NCBI GenBank assembly: GCA_963783245.1
Contig: CAWAMS010000006.1
Location: 1 to 64,000 of the forward strand
Direction of reading: 5' to 3'
From: Bog-473 sp963783245
GTDB lineage: Bacteria; Actinomycetota; Acidimicrobiia; Acidimicrobiales; RAAP-2
DNA: 64,000 nucleotides
Shown: positions 1 to 9,064 of the stretch, piece by piece
Layout: each line of letters starts with the position of its first letter
Position numbering within the stretch: position 1 is the stretch's first letter
Notes under the pieces: generated by a model
Told to the model about the DNA's origin: nothing
Seen by the model: only the letters and a program-made list of their open reading frames with translations
Database searches by the model: none
Position numbers and translations under genes: made by a program

Positions 1-651
1 GATGTGGTTGCCCTGGCCCAGACATTGGCTACGGAGGTAGCGGGACGCCATCTGCAGATATGGGACGCGAATCCTCGCTATGAACAAACAGTGACCGAAC
101 TTGGGGCCTCTGGAGATGTCGACACTGACGACCCATCGCGGACTTTTCACGTAGCGGTCGAGAACGCCACGGCCACGAAACTCGACTATTTCGTCAATGT
201 TGCAATCTCGGACACGGTCACGATCTCCCCGAATGGAACTGCGACCGTGGATACGTCGGTGAAGCTCATAAATCACGCTCCGGTCGGGCGGCCACCGAGC
301 TACCAACTTGGTCCCGACGGGACCAACTCGCACGTGTCTGGAGAGTACGTCGGACGAGTATTTCTCTGGGGTCCACGTGGCGCCAAGGAAACGGGGGGTG
401 TGCGGGAGTCGGGTTTGCTCCTAGCCCCCGAAATTGATCTTCCCGTCCTTGCGGGCCAGTCGGCGACCGCGCACTTTGAAACGGTGATCCCCAACACGAT
501 TCGGAACGACAAACTGCAACTTGTGTTCCAGCCTCAGCCACGGCTCACTCCCGAATCGCTGAGGGTTCACATCATCGCCTCTGGCACCGGAGCAACTTCG
601 AGCGCAACCTTGAGCAAGACCACCGTATTGAGCTGGAACTTTGAGCATTAG
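1..651 (+). CDS. DUF4012 family protein, C-terminal part (5' end outside window)
   Basis: The frame is open from the first base, so the gene is cut by the window edge; about 216 C-terminal residues remain. The pattern of an HLQIWDANP stretch, a TKLDYFVN beta-rich segment and a final Ig-like beta domain is what I recognise from the C-terminus of DUF4012 proteins, which are secreted or membrane-anchored proteins of unknown function common in actinobacterial exopolysaccharide loci. A low-molecular-weight tyrosine phosphatase lies 560 bp downstream, which fits such a locus. Base composition is lower in G+C than the core genes further right. No catalytic residues can be named. Confidence 0.75.
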   Translation, partial: DVVALAQTLATEVAGRHLQIWDANPRYEQTVTELGASGDVDTDDPSRTFHVAVENATATKLDYFVNVAISDTVTISPNGTATVDTSVKLINHAPVGRPPSYQLGPDGTNSHVSGEYVGRVFLWGPRGAKETGGVRESGLLLAPEIDLPVLAGQSATAHFETVIPNTIRNDKLQLVFQPQPRLTPESLRVHIIASGTGATSSATLSKTTVLSWNFEH

Positions 652-777
652 TCCGTGTGAACGCAGCATGAACCTTTCCGAAGGCGATGGCGTTGGGCTG
701 ATTCTCAGGTATGGTTGCCAAATCGGATCGGGCTGTTAGTGGAGCGGCAGGTCCCAGCAGGGCAAGGAAGGTCTTCG

Positions 778-1170
778 ATGATGGGAAAGACCCCTAAGTT
801 GGTGGCGATCCTCGGATCGGTGACTATTGGGATTCTTGGGTTCCAGGGTGCGGCAAGCGCCCACTCGGATGGGAAGGGCTCTAGTGCCCACGGGAGTGGA
901 ACCGTTTCGAAGAGCTCCGGATCCAAGGGTTCCGGGTCTCAAGGGAAAAGCAATGGGAACGGCCACGGCCACTTTGTTTATTTCCCCCCTCCGAAAAAGG
1001 GCCATCACGGCGATCACGGCGGCTACGGGTATCCCGGTCCGATCACCACGACGAAAGACCATGGTGGGAAGGGTGACGACGGTGGGAAGGGTCATGACAC
1101 GGGCGATAAAGGCAAGGACAACGGCGGGTACAAATTGCTGAGTAGTGGCGGCAAGGGGAAGGGTCACTGA
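778..1170 (+). CDS. Secreted Gly/His/Lys-rich low-complexity protein
   Basis: A 130-residue protein. The frame is open upstream, but the purine-rich GGCAAGGAAGG just before the double ATG at 778/781 supports this start. Residues 1-28 form a signal peptide ending in GAASA, followed by a hydrophilic chain dominated by Gly, His, Lys, Ser and Asp, with KGHHGDHGG and KGDDGGKGHD-type repeats and no cysteine. It should be exported. The histidine density could bind metal ions, but no known domain is visible and the function is unknown. Confidence 0.6.
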   Translation: MMGKTPKLVAILGSVTIGILGFQGAASAHSDGKGSSAHGSGTVSKSSGSKGSGSQGKSNGNGHGHFVYFPPPKKGHHGDHGGYGYPGPITTTKDHGGKGDDGGKGHDTGDKGKDNGGYKLLSSGGKGKGH

Positions 1171-1210
1171 CCAGTCGGATTACCGACTAGTAAGCCCATC
1201 CGTAAAGCGG

Positions 1211-1783
1211 CTAGGACGACGTTCGCTCCAACGATTTCGACCAAATGAGCGAGTGCAGCGTCCTTGTCAGCGATGCCAGTTCGAGAAGCATCGTTCGGTA
1301 TTCGGTTGACGTTCCTCCCATTGGGTCGTAGATGTCGTCTTCGGGCGAATAGCCGATCAGGTCGGCGTGTCGTCTCCCCTCCCCGATCTGGTCCAGCCAC
1401 TCTTCTAGGGACTGTTGTGGACGGCGTTGCCCCTTCTCCCCTCCCCGGCGGACGATCTCACGCAGGGTGAAGGTCTTGGTGAACGACGGCGGGTTGGCCA
1501 AGACGGTCTCCCGCACGTGTTCACGAGCCATTCCGATGACGATGTCGGCCCGGGTGGTTGTGGCCACATCCACTATGCGGGGTACATGCGAGGAAAGATC
1601 GAGCCCGAATCCAGACGCCTCCCGCAAGAGCTCTCGCGGCACCGGGGGGTCGGTCTCCATCGTCCCGGCCGACTCGACCGTCACGTCGGTGGGACCTTCC
1701 TCGGACAACAGCCGGGCGAGAAACAACTCTGCCGAAGGTGAACGGCAGAGATTCCCCGTACAGACGAAAAGGACGGTGGTCAC
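1211..1783 (-). CDS. Low-molecular-weight protein-tyrosine phosphatase
   Basis: 190 residues from the GTG at 1783; an alternative GTG lies 9 bases upstream. The N-terminal loop VCTGNLCRS gives the CX5R phosphatase signature with Cys8 as nucleophile and Arg14 as phosphate binder, and the C-terminal YDP (Asp153) matches the general-acid loop. The family removes phosphate from tyrosines; in polysaccharide clusters the Wzb/Ptp members reset bacterial tyrosine kinases. LMW arsenate reductases share the fold, but the DP loop favours a phosphatase. It converges with the secreted protein ending at 1170. Confidence 0.88.
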   Translation of the reverse strand: MTTVLFVCTGNLCRSPSAELFLARLLSEEGPTDVTVESAGTMETDPPVPRELLREASGFGLDLSSHVPRIVDVATTTRADIVIGMAREHVRETVLANPPSFTKTFTLREIVRRGGEKGQRRPQQSLEEWLDQIGEGRRHADLIGYSPEDDIYDPMGGTSTEYRTMLLELASLTRTLHSLIWSKSLERTSS

Positions 1784-1948
1784 GTCGCCCACATTCGCGC
1801 ATTGCCGATGGGCGCGTGCGCAGGCTTCTCGGGCGACCTTGTCCCTCTCTGGGCGATGAAGGTCTGGGCAATTCCGGCGGGTTCGCCGACTAACGTTGGC
1901 CCGGATTCGAGGCGGTGGAGGAGCATCTACCGCGGGGAGGGGCAGACG

Positions 1949-3133
1949 TTGGAGTGGCCACTGCAGTTCGGCTTGTTTCTCGCCCCCTTGCATCACCCGC
2001 AGCAGAATCCCACGAGGGCCCTGCGGCGTGACCTCGAGCTGATCGTTCGGGCCGAGGAGCTCGGCTATACCGAGGCGTGGATCGGTGAGCACTACTCGAC
2101 CGGGCACGAGATCATCGCCGGAGGCGATCTCTTCGTTGCTGCGGCTGCCGAGCGCACCAAGCGGATCCGCCTCGGGACCGGCGTCACGTCGCTGCCGTTT
2201 CATCATCCTTTTGTCGTGGCGTCGCGGGCCGTGCTTCTCGACCACATGACGATGGGCCGTTACATCTTCGGTGTGGGCCCAGGCTCCCTTCCCACGGACT
2301 CCACCATGATGGGTCTGGACCACCTGCAGCAGCGGCAGATGATGGCGGAGTCCTTCGAGGCCATCCACGCGTTGTTGACCAGCGACGAGCCTGTCACACG
2401 CTCTTCGAGCTGGTTCACCCTGCATGAGGCCGAACTCCAACTCAAGCCGTTCAGCTACCCGCTGTTCGAGATGGCCGTGGCGGCCGTCGAGTCGCCGGCC
2501 GGTCCGACCCTGGCGGGGCGCTATGGCGCCTCACTCCTGTCCCTCGCCGTGGCCTCGGGCCCGGGGTTCATCGCCATGCCCCGCATGTGGGGAGTACTCG
2601 AGGACACGGCCAAGGAGTTCGGGCGGACCGTCGATCGGAGATCGTGGCGGGTGACCGGCCTGATGCATGTGGCCAGCTCCTACGAGCAGGCGGTGGCCGA
2701 CGTCCGGCATGGCCTGCCGCAGTACATCGACTACATGAGCCGGGTGACGGGCAAGGTGGTGGGCGACGCTCCGGAGAGTGCGCAACCGGATCCGATGACG
2801 GTCCCCGTCGAAATGCTCGTCGAGGGGTTCAACGCCAGCAACGCCGGCTGCGTGGGAGGCCCAGAAGAGGCGGTCGCCTTCATTCAGCGGCTGGTCGACA
2901 ACTCCGACGGGGGCATCGGGACCTTCCTGCTCATGATGAACGACTGGGCCGACCCCGAAGCGACGTTCAGGTCGCTCGAGATCATTTCCCGGGAGGTGTT
3001 CCCGGCGTTCCAGGGCTCCAGCCGATCTCTTGTCGCGGCCCAGGAGCGCGCTGCCGGTGTCCGGTCGTCGGCGGCCCAGGTGAGCCGCATGGCGGTGAAA
3101 CAGGCCACCGAGGGGTACAGCGGCGGTCGGTAG
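1949..3133 (+). CDS. LLM class flavin-dependent oxidoreductase, limonene-monooxygenase-like
   Basis: 394 residues. I chose the TTG at 1949 because GGGGAGGGG sits about 7 bases upstream and homology begins there; an ATG start further upstream would overlap the divergent phosphatase gene. Luciferase-like barrel features are visible: FGLFLAPLHHPQQNP at the N-terminus, TEAWIGEHYSTG, the GTGVTSLPFHHP strand and GRYIFGVGPG. The family uses reduced FMN or F420 to oxygenate small hydrophobic molecules; LimB (limonene 1,2-monooxygenase) is the closest type I recognise. Its 3' 600 bp lie antisense to the run-on part of the SDR frame. Substrate unknown. Confidence 0.85.
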   Translation: MEWPLQFGLFLAPLHHPQQNPTRALRRDLELIVRAEELGYTEAWIGEHYSTGHEIIAGGDLFVAAAAERTKRIRLGTGVTSLPFHHPFVVASRAVLLDHMTMGRYIFGVGPGSLPTDSTMMGLDHLQQRQMMAESFEAIHALLTSDEPVTRSSSWFTLHEAELQLKPFSYPLFEMAVAAVESPAGPTLAGRYGASLLSLAVASGPGFIAMPRMWGVLEDTAKEFGRTVDRRSWRVTGLMHVASSYEQAVADVRHGLPQYIDYMSRVTGKVVGDAPESAQPDPMTVPVEMLVEGFNASNAGCVGGPEEAVAFIQRLVDNSDGGIGTFLLMMNDWADPEATFRSLEIISREVFPAFQGSSRSLVAAQERAAGVRSSAAQVSRMAVKQATEGYSGGR

Positions 3134-3991
3134 GTTCTCTACGGGCACGTACCCTTCCATGTCCCGCTGGTAGGGCTGGAGCTGGTCGCGCAGTTCCGTG
3201 GCGAAGACCTCGGCGAATGCGGCGGGGGTCCAGACGTCCCGGGTGATCGCCGGCGGGATCGGACCGTGGTGCCGCACCAGCTGCAGCTCGGTCCCCCACA
3301 ACTTGACGATCTGCCCCGTGATGTCCGCCGACAGGTCACTGAGCAGAAAGACGACCAGCGGCGCCATGAGCTCGGGTCCCCACGTCACCGTGCTGGGCCG
3401 CACCTGACGGGTGGTCGCCACCATGGCGGTCTGGGCGGCCGGGGAGATCGCATTGACCCTGATGCCGAGCTCCTTGAGCTCGTTGGCCAGGTTCCAGGTC
3501 AAGGCGGCGAGGGCACCCTTGGTGGCGCCATAGGTCGCCATCATCGACAGGCCCGAGGCGGCGCCCGAGGTCACGTTGACGATGACTCCCCCGCTCTTCT
3601 GGGCCTCCATCTGGCGTGCCGCATGGGAGCTCATGTAGATACCGCCGAGGACGTTGACCTCGACCATTCTCCGTGCGAAGACGGGGTCTTCCTCGGTGAA
3701 CCGGTTGACCGCGTGCAGGCCGGCGTTGTTCACCAGCCCGTCGATGCCACCGAAGGCGTCGACACAGGCCGAAATGATGGCCCCGGACTCGTCCCAGTCG
3801 GACACCGAGCCGATGTATTCCGCCACCGTTCCGCCTGCACTTCGGATCGCCGCGACGACGTCGGTGCAGTTGGCCGGGTCGACGTCGTTGACGAGGACCG
3901 ATCCTCCCTCCCGGGCGATCTCCTCCGCGTAGGCCCGGCCCAGCCCCTGGCCCGCCCCGGTGACGACGACGCGCTTTCCTTCGAGCTCCAT
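2531..3991 (-). CDS. SDR family oxidoreductase with antisense run-on C-terminus
   Basis: The first roughly 285 residues (3991 to about 3135) are a classical short-chain dehydrogenase: TGAGQGLG NAD(P) motif near residue 11, NNAG, and the YGATK catalytic Tyr/Lys. Spacer GAGGGGAC upstream supports the ATG. No in-frame stop occurs until 2531, so the literal frame adds about 200 residues that are simply the antisense of the monooxygenase gene. In the +1 frame a TAG lies at 3139-3141, exactly where SDRs of this type end. I therefore infer one extra base near 3145 and a true end at about 3139. Confidence 0.75.
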   Translation of the reverse strand: MELEGKRVVVTGAGQGLGRAYAEEIAREGGSVLVNDVDPANCTDVVAAIRSAGGTVAEYIGSVSDWDESGAIISACVDAFGGIDGLVNNAGLHAVNRFTEEDPVFARRMVEVNVLGGIYMSSHAARQMEAQKSGGVIVNVTSGAASGLSMMATYGATKGALAALTWNLANELKELGIRVNAISPAAQTAMVATTRQVRPSTVTWGPELMAPLVVFLLSDLSADITGQIVKLWGTELQLVRHHGPIPPAITRDVWTPAAFAEVFATELRDQLQPYQRDMEGYVPVENLPTAAVPLGGLFHRHAAHLGRRRPDTGSALLGRDKRSAGALERREHLPGNDLERPERRFGVGPVVHHEQEGPDAPVGVVDQPLNEGDRLFWASHAAGVAGVEPLDEHFDGDRHRIRLRTLRSVAHHLARHPAHVVDVLRQAMPDVGHRLLVGAGHMHQAGHPPRSPIDGPPELLGRVLEYSPHAGHGDEPRARGHGEGQE

Positions 3992-4002
3992 GTCCCCTCC
4001 TG

Positions 4003-5271
4003 TCAGTGCACGGGCGCCGGCCGGGAACCGAACCCCGCCTCGGCCGAGATGTCCATGGATGTGTCGCCGGATGTCCCGATCGTCGACTTCAGCCCGTGGT
4101 CCTTGAGCCAGGGCTCGTAGACCTCCTCCCGGAAGCGGGGCAGGACCTCCCGGGCGAAGAGCTCCATGCTGCGGCGGGTGGTCGTGTACGACATGGTCGA
4201 GGCGTGGAACATGCCGCAGAGGTTCCCGTAGCCCCCGACGGCGTAGAAGAAGTTCCTCATCTGTTGGAAGACGGATTCGGGACTGCCCCAGAAGGCCACG
4301 CCGCTGTCGGCCAGGGCGAGCGGGTCACCCAGACCCTGGGTCAGGCCGCGGTTCGGGTTGCTGGCGCCGGACTCGGCCAGTGCGGCGGCGCGTGCCCGGG
4401 CATCGATGTACCCCGGCACGTCGGTCTGGCCCGGGGCCAACCGCCGGCTCTGGCGCAGGAAGTCGAGCAGCTTGGGCGCCGCCGCGAGGGCTACCTCGTC
4501 CGACTCACCCACGAAGACGAAGTTGCTGTAGGCGAACTTGTCCGGGTGGGCCTCGGGCCGGCCGAGCCGGGCCAACTCGACGCGGTAGGCGTCGAAGATC
4601 TCCCCGCAGACCTTCTTCCCGTTGAAGATGGTGGCGATGGTGTAGCCGCGTTCGGCGATCTCCACGGCGGAGCTGGGACTGAGGGTGGTCACCCAGATCG
4701 GGGGATGCGGCTGCTGGAACGGGCGCGGGATGATGTTGACCTGGCGGTGATGGAAGAACTCGCCCTCCCAGTTGAAGGGCCCGTCGTGCGATGTCCATGC
4801 CTTGACGATGAGGTCGATGGCCTCGTACAGGCGGGGCTTCATGTCGGTCGGCCTGGCGTTCGTCGCCGACATCTCGTAGGAGACGCCCCGCACGAACCCG
4901 CAGTCCAGGCGGCCCTCGCTCACGACATCGATCATGGCCATCTCCGTGGCCACCCGGACCGGGTCCGGCCGGTTGGCCACCGGGTTGCCCAGGGCCAAAA
5001 TGCGGGCGTTGCGCGTTTCCCGCGCCGCGATGGCCATCGACAGCGGCATGGCCGCGTCCATGTTGCTCATGGTCTCGTGGTGCTCGTTGAACATCACGTC
5101 GAGACCGATGTCGTCAGCCGCAAGGACCAGGTCGAAGTACTTGTGGTACACGTCGTGGGCGGCGTCGGGGTCGAACCACCGCGTCGGCATGGTGGTCCGG
5201 GCCACTTCGGCGAACTCGAGAGTCGGCGTGTAGGGATACGGCATCTCTGAGAAGTAGTACGTCCGGAACAT
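4003..5271 (-). CDS. LLM class flavin-dependent oxidoreductase
   Basis: 422 residues; ATG preceded by GAAGGAG. Luciferase-like family: MFRTYYFSEMPYPYTP start, DVMFNEHHETMS, a GNPVANRPDP strand, a GRLDCGFVRG strand and PHPPIWVTTLSPSS. The length and the conserved EHH region resemble the alkanal or alkane monooxygenase subfamily that uses FMNH2 or F420H2. It is part of the minus-strand run hydrolase-LLM-SDR. The upstream hydrolase frame overlaps its first 158 bases, probably because of a frame break. Substrate unknown. Confidence 0.85.
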   Translation of the reverse strand: MFRTYYFSEMPYPYTPTLEFAEVARTTMPTRWFDPDAAHDVYHKYFDLVLAADDIGLDVMFNEHHETMSNMDAAMPLSMAIAARETRNARILALGNPVANRPDPVRVATEMAMIDVVSEGRLDCGFVRGVSYEMSATNARPTDMKPRLYEAIDLIVKAWTSHDGPFNWEGEFFHHRQVNIIPRPFQQPHPPIWVTTLSPSSAVEIAERGYTIATIFNGKKVCGEIFDAYRVELARLGRPEAHPDKFAYSNFVFVGESDEVALAAAPKLLDFLRQSRRLAPGQTDVPGYIDARARAAALAESGASNPNRGLTQGLGDPLALADSGVAFWGSPESVFQQMRNFFYAVGGYGNLCGMFHASTMSYTTTRRSMELFAREVLPRFREEVYEPWLKDHGLKSTIGTSGDTSMDISAEAGFGSRPAPVH

Positions 5272-6064
5272 GCGTCTCCTTCGTTAGCGGCCGGCCGGCA
5301 CCGGGCGCGACGAACTCGTTCACGAGGGCGACGACGGCGTCGGGCATCTCCTCCTCCACGTTGTGGCCGGCGCCGTCGATCTTCCGGAGGGTGGCGCCCT
5401 CACCGATGAGCCGGGCGTACGTCTCGTAGTAGTCGGGACGGAGGACGAACCGGTCGTCCGTCCCGGACACGACGAGGGTCGGCGCCGCAATCCTGCGCAG
5501 GCGATGGCGGAGCCCGGGGTCGTGCATGTAGGGCGACCAGCAGTACCGCGCCACCGCCTCTTCGGCCTGGGCGATCTCGAGCGCGACCTCGGCGTCGACG
5601 GGTGGGCCGGCCGTCCGCGAGAGCAGGCCACGGCGCTGGTCCGCCGCGGTGACGTAGAGGTCGACGAAGTCACGGTCTTCGCGCCCCCCGACCTTTATCC
5701 CGATCGGAGAGACGAGAACCAGGCTGGCCAGCAGTCCGGGGGACGTGGCCGCCACCTCGGCGGCGACCCAGCCGCCGAACGAGAGCCCGATGACCGGCAC
5801 CGGGGCACCGAATCCCTCGATGAACTCCTGCTGGACGAGTGCGATGTCACGCGTCGTCTCGACGTGGGTCGGGCGCGACGAGCCGGCCCAACCCGGGTGA
5901 TGGGGCGCGAAGACCTCATGGTGCGCGCCGAGCCGCTCGAGGAATTCCTGCGTGAAGGTGACCCCGTACTCGCCGTGCAGGACCACGAGCGGCGGCCCGG
6001 CGCCATAGCGCCGCACGTCGAGCCGACACTCCCCGATTGCTCGCTCCTCGCGCTGCACGTGCAC
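5114..6064 (-). CDS. Alpha/beta hydrolase (meta-cleavage-hydrolase-like)
   Basis: The first about 260 residues show the alpha/beta fold: VVLHGEYG oxyanion region, nucleophile elbow GLSFGG (Ser95), acid VSGTDDRF, and late histidine GAGHNVEEE. The protein resembles C-C bond hydrolases and esterases acting after ring cleavage. The last about 55 residues are Arg-rich and overlap the next gene, which is unusual. In the +1 frame a TAA lies at 5284-5286, just before the ribosome site of the next gene, so one extra base near 5290 is likely and the natural end is about 5284. It is cotranscribed with the neighbouring monooxygenase and probably the Rieske gene. Confidence 0.78.
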   Translation of the reverse strand: MHVQREERAIGECRLDVRRYGAGPPLVVLHGEYGVTFTQEFLERLGAHHEVFAPHHPGWAGSSRPTHVETTRDIALVQQEFIEGFGAPVPVIGLSFGGWVAAEVAATSPGLLASLVLVSPIGIKVGGREDRDFVDLYVTAADQRRGLLSRTAGPPVDAEVALEIAQAEEAVARYCWSPYMHDPGLRHRLRRIAAPTLVVSGTDDRFVLRPDYYETYARLIGEGATLRKIDGAGHNVEEEMPDAVVALVNEFVAPGAGRPLTKETHVPDVLLLRDAVSLHADSRVRRSGPDHHADAVVRPRRRPRRVPQVLRPGPCG

Positions 6065-6134
6065 ACTCCCCCCGTTGATTCTGAGAGCAGAAAACTGATT
6101 TCATTCCAACGTAACAGAACGTCTGGAGCGTCCT

Positions 6135-7550
6135 TCAGAAGCCGATGTCGACCAGACCCACGTCGAAGGGACCCGAGACGCGTTGTGCGCCCTGCACCAG
6201 GAGTTCGGGATCGAGCCCGGCCAGGTAGCCGTCAATCAGGCGCTGGTAGTTGCCGATCAGGCCTTCGACATGCGGGGACAGCCGCATGAAGTCGAATCCT
6301 TCGGCGTGGAGCCCCAGCTGCTGCTTGGGCAGGTTGGAGTAGTCCTGGCCCGGAATGGTCGGCCAGCGGGGATCGTCGGGCGCCATCGGCACCGGGGTCG
6401 GCGGGACGGGGGGCTCGCTCCCGGGTGGGTAGCGGGTGAGCGACCACAACTCGAAGAGGCACTCTTCGGGACCGAGCGGGCGGATCCGGTAGGAGGCCGA
6501 GCTCGAGTAGGTGGGAAGCAGGAAGTAGTTGGGGAAGCAGAAGAAGACCGACCGGTTGAGATTCCGTTCGTTGATCATGTGGAGGTCCGGACAGTCGATG
6601 CCGGCCTTCTCGTTGGAGGCCATGACGGCGTTGTTCAGCTCCGTGTAGAAGGTCAGCGCCGCACCGGCGGGATCCTTCGGGAGCTCGAGGTCGCGCAGGC
6701 CTTCGGCGATGCGCACGTCCTTCTCGTGGATTTCGCCGGCCATGCCCTCGCTCACCAGGCGCATCCGGAGTATCTGCTCGTCGATGAACGTGCGGGAGTC
6801 GACCTCCGCGCGTGCGGTCCCCGGTCGTGGGTTGCGATGGGAGGGAGGTTCGCCGCCCAGGTCGCGGTAGATGTCACCGGCACTTATCGGGCCGAAGAGC
6901 TGGGGGTGCGTCTCGCGGACGTGGTAGCCCTCCATGAACGCTTCCATGGCCAGCTTCCAGTTGACCGGCATGCGGCAGGACAGGTGCCACTCCGGCCACA
7001 GGGACTCCGCCTTCCAGGCGTCGAAGGTGCTGGCGAAGGGCTCGATGCTCTCGCGCAGCCCCGGGGCGTGGTTGTCGAGGTTGATGAAGGCGCAGCCGAT
7101 GGCGGTCTCGACCCGGCACGGCGTCAGTGCCACCTCGCTCGGCTCGATGTTGGACCGGTCGAACAGGTCGGGCTGGTAGATGTACGTGTTGTCGCCGTTG
7201 AGGCCGTAGCACCATCCGTGGAAGGGGCAGGTGAAGCCCGACGGGGCGTGCCCCCGGTCCTTGACCAGTTGGACGCCCCGGTGGCGGCAGGCGTTGTGGT
7301 ACGCCTTCACCGTCGAGTGGTCCATGCGCACCACGATGATCGACTTGTCCAGAATCTGGTACTCCACGAAGTCACCGGGGTTGGGGATCTCGGCCAGCCG
7401 GCACGCCATCTGCCACACGTGTGGCCACAGCAGCTCGCACTCCATGGCGTAGAACTCGGGGTCGTAGTACCGCCGGGAGGGCACGCGGTCCGGCCGCTCC
7501 ATGGCATAGGGCACTGCGAGTGCCGGTCGTGTCTTCTCAGTGAGTGTCAT
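6135..7550 (-). CDS. Rieske non-heme iron oxygenase, large (alpha) subunit
   Basis: 471 residues from the ATG at 7550 with GGGGGA upstream. The Rieske [2Fe-2S] ligands are visible as CRH (Cys88, His90) and CPFH (Cys108, His111). The mononuclear iron site follows as GYHVRETHP (His210, His215). The family hydroxylates or demethylates aromatic, steroid or quaternary-ammonium substrates and needs a reductase partner, which is not encoded nearby. The clustered hydrolase, SDR and monooxygenases suggest degradation of a cyclic compound; the substrate cannot be read from the sequence. Confidence 0.9.
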   Translation of the reverse strand: MTLTEKTRPALAVPYAMERPDRVPSRRYYDPEFYAMECELLWPHVWQMACRLAEIPNPGDFVEYQILDKSIIVVRMDHSTVKAYHNACRHRGVQLVKDRGHAPSGFTCPFHGWCYGLNGDNTYIYQPDLFDRSNIEPSEVALTPCRVETAIGCAFINLDNHAPGLRESIEPFASTFDAWKAESLWPEWHLSCRMPVNWKLAMEAFMEGYHVRETHPQLFGPISAGDIYRDLGGEPPSHRNPRPGTARAEVDSRTFIDEQILRMRLVSEGMAGEIHEKDVRIAEGLRDLELPKDPAGAALTFYTELNNAVMASNEKAGIDCPDLHMINERNLNRSVFFCFPNYFLLPTYSSSASYRIRPLGPEECLFELWSLTRYPPGSEPPVPPTPVPMAPDDPRWPTIPGQDYSNLPKQQLGLHAEGFDFMRLSPHVEGLIGNYQRLIDGYLAGLDPELLVQGAQRVSGPFDVGLVDIGF

Positions 7551-7655
7551 GGGAATCCCCCGGTCCGAAAACGTGCGCTCTCCATCTGACCACGTCGCGA
7601 CCGGGAGCGTCGAGGCGACGTGCCGGTAGCCTGGCGGCGGAGCGAGGGAGCGACG

Positions 7656-8072
7656 ATGACCGACACTGCACGCCGTCCGGTGGTCCTGGCACCCGGCGAG
7701 GGTCGGGCCTATCCGATGGGTCGCATCTCGGCGGTCTTCAAAGCCGATGGGGCCGAGACCGCGCAGGGGTATTCGATCTCGGAGTGGTGGCTCGAACCGC
7801 ACACCAAAGGTCCCGGAGCGCACGCGCATCCCGAGGACGACGTGTTCTACGTGCTCACCGGCACCATGAGCGTGTTCGTCGACCCCGAATGGATCGAGGC
7901 GGACGCCGGGTCGTTCGTCCTGGTGCCGGGCAACGTCACCCACGACTTCGAGAACCGCGGCCCGGTGCGTGCGGGGATGCTCAACGTCTCGGCCCCCGGC
8001 AACTTCGAGGAGCACATGCCGGACATCGCGCGGTGGTTCGCCGAGCACCCTCCCGGCGACGCCGGTCTCTGA
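7656..8072 (+). CDS. Cupin domain protein
   Basis: 138 residues; ATG with GAGGGAG directly upstream. A single cupin barrel is recognisable from the motif GAHAHPEDDVFYVLTG (His-X-His then Glu) and the second motif GNVTHDFEN. It starts divergently from the Rieske gene, about 105 bp away, so both may be controlled from the same intergenic region. Small cupins in catabolic loci act as isomerases, dioxygenases or sensors; the exact role is unknown. It converges on the hydrolase ending at 8074. Confidence 0.85.
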   Translation: MTDTARRPVVLAPGEGRAYPMGRISAVFKADGAETAQGYSISEWWLEPHTKGPGAHAHPEDDVFYVLTGTMSVFVDPEWIEADAGSFVLVPGNVTHDFENRGPVRAGMLNVSAPGNFEEHMPDIARWFAEHPPGDAGL

Positions 8073-8073
8073 G

Positions 8074-9064
8074 TCAAAGCTCGACGGCCCCCGCCGGGAG
8101 GCCGGACGTGGTGCTGGTCAGGACTGCGGGGTCATCGAAGACCGCGCCGACGAAGGAGGCGATGGCCGACTTGGCCTCCTGGGTCTCGGGCAGCGAGGCG
8201 CCGAGGGAGAGGAAGCCGTGGATCTGCCCGGGGAAACGCCAGAGCCGGACCGGGACACCGGCGGCGCGCATCTTGGTGGCGTAGTCCTCGGCCTCGTCAC
8301 GCAGGAGGTCGAACTCGGCGGTGACCACCAGTGAGGGGGCCAACCCGGACAGGTCCGTGCTGTGCGACGGCGACACCTCGGGGAGCCGCCGGGTAGCGGG
8401 GTCCGCGGTGTACTGGCCCCAGTACCACGCCATCTGCGGAGGCGGTCAGGAAGTACCCCTCGCCGAACGCACGCCACGACGCGGTGGCCATGGTGCTGTC
8501 CAGTGCCGGGTAGAGGAGGAGCTGGAGGCTGAGGGGCAGTCCCTCGTCGCGGGCGCGCAGGGCGACGGCGGCCGACAGATTGCCGCCCGAGGAGGTCCCC
8601 CCGACGGCCAGGCGCGCTCCGTCCCACCCGCGTTCGCCCAGGTGGCCGTGGGCCCAGCGGAGCACCGACCAGCAGTCGTCGAGCGGGACGGGGAACGGAT
8701 GCTCCGGGGCCAGGCGGTAGTCCGCACTGACCACGATGCAGCGTCCTTCGTTCGCCAGCAGGCGGCAGGTGTCGTCGTGCATCTCGAGGTCCCCGACCAC
8801 CCAGCCGCCACCGTGGTAGTAGACGAGGGCCGGAAGCGGCTGCTCGCTCGTCGGTTGGTACACCCGGACGGGCACGTCGCGCTCCCCCACGACCAGATCC
8901 TCGACGGTGTCGACGTCCGGGCCGCGCGGCCGGTCGACCGGGCGCCGCGCCGCCTCGAGGTAGGCCGCAATCGACTCGGGCGTGGTCAGTTCTTCGAAAT
9001 ATGCGGTGGGCCTCTCCTCCAGCTGGCGCAGCAGGCCCTGCACGCTGGGCAGCAACGGGCTCAT
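8074..9064 (-). pseudogene. Alpha/beta hydrolase of the hormone-sensitive-lipase type, one frame break
   Basis: The N-terminal part (9064 to about 8435) carries YYHGGGWVVGD, the oxyanion motif, and VGGTSSGGN, the nucleophile motif with Thr-Ser-Ser in place of the usual Asp-Ser-Ala. The C-terminal part lies one base out of frame (+1) and supplies the acid (FDLLRDEAEDYA) and the histidine (GQIHGF). All three catalytic elements are present, so the break near 8435 is more likely one extra base in the sequence than real decay. It acts as a carboxylesterase or lactonase. Its ATG overlaps the IclR stop codon (ATGA), so the two are cotranscribed. Confidence 0.82.

Noticed and set aside
2531..3130. 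A new C-terminal domain on the SDR
   Set aside because: The residues are exactly the antisense of a well-supported monooxygenase gene and resemble no domain.
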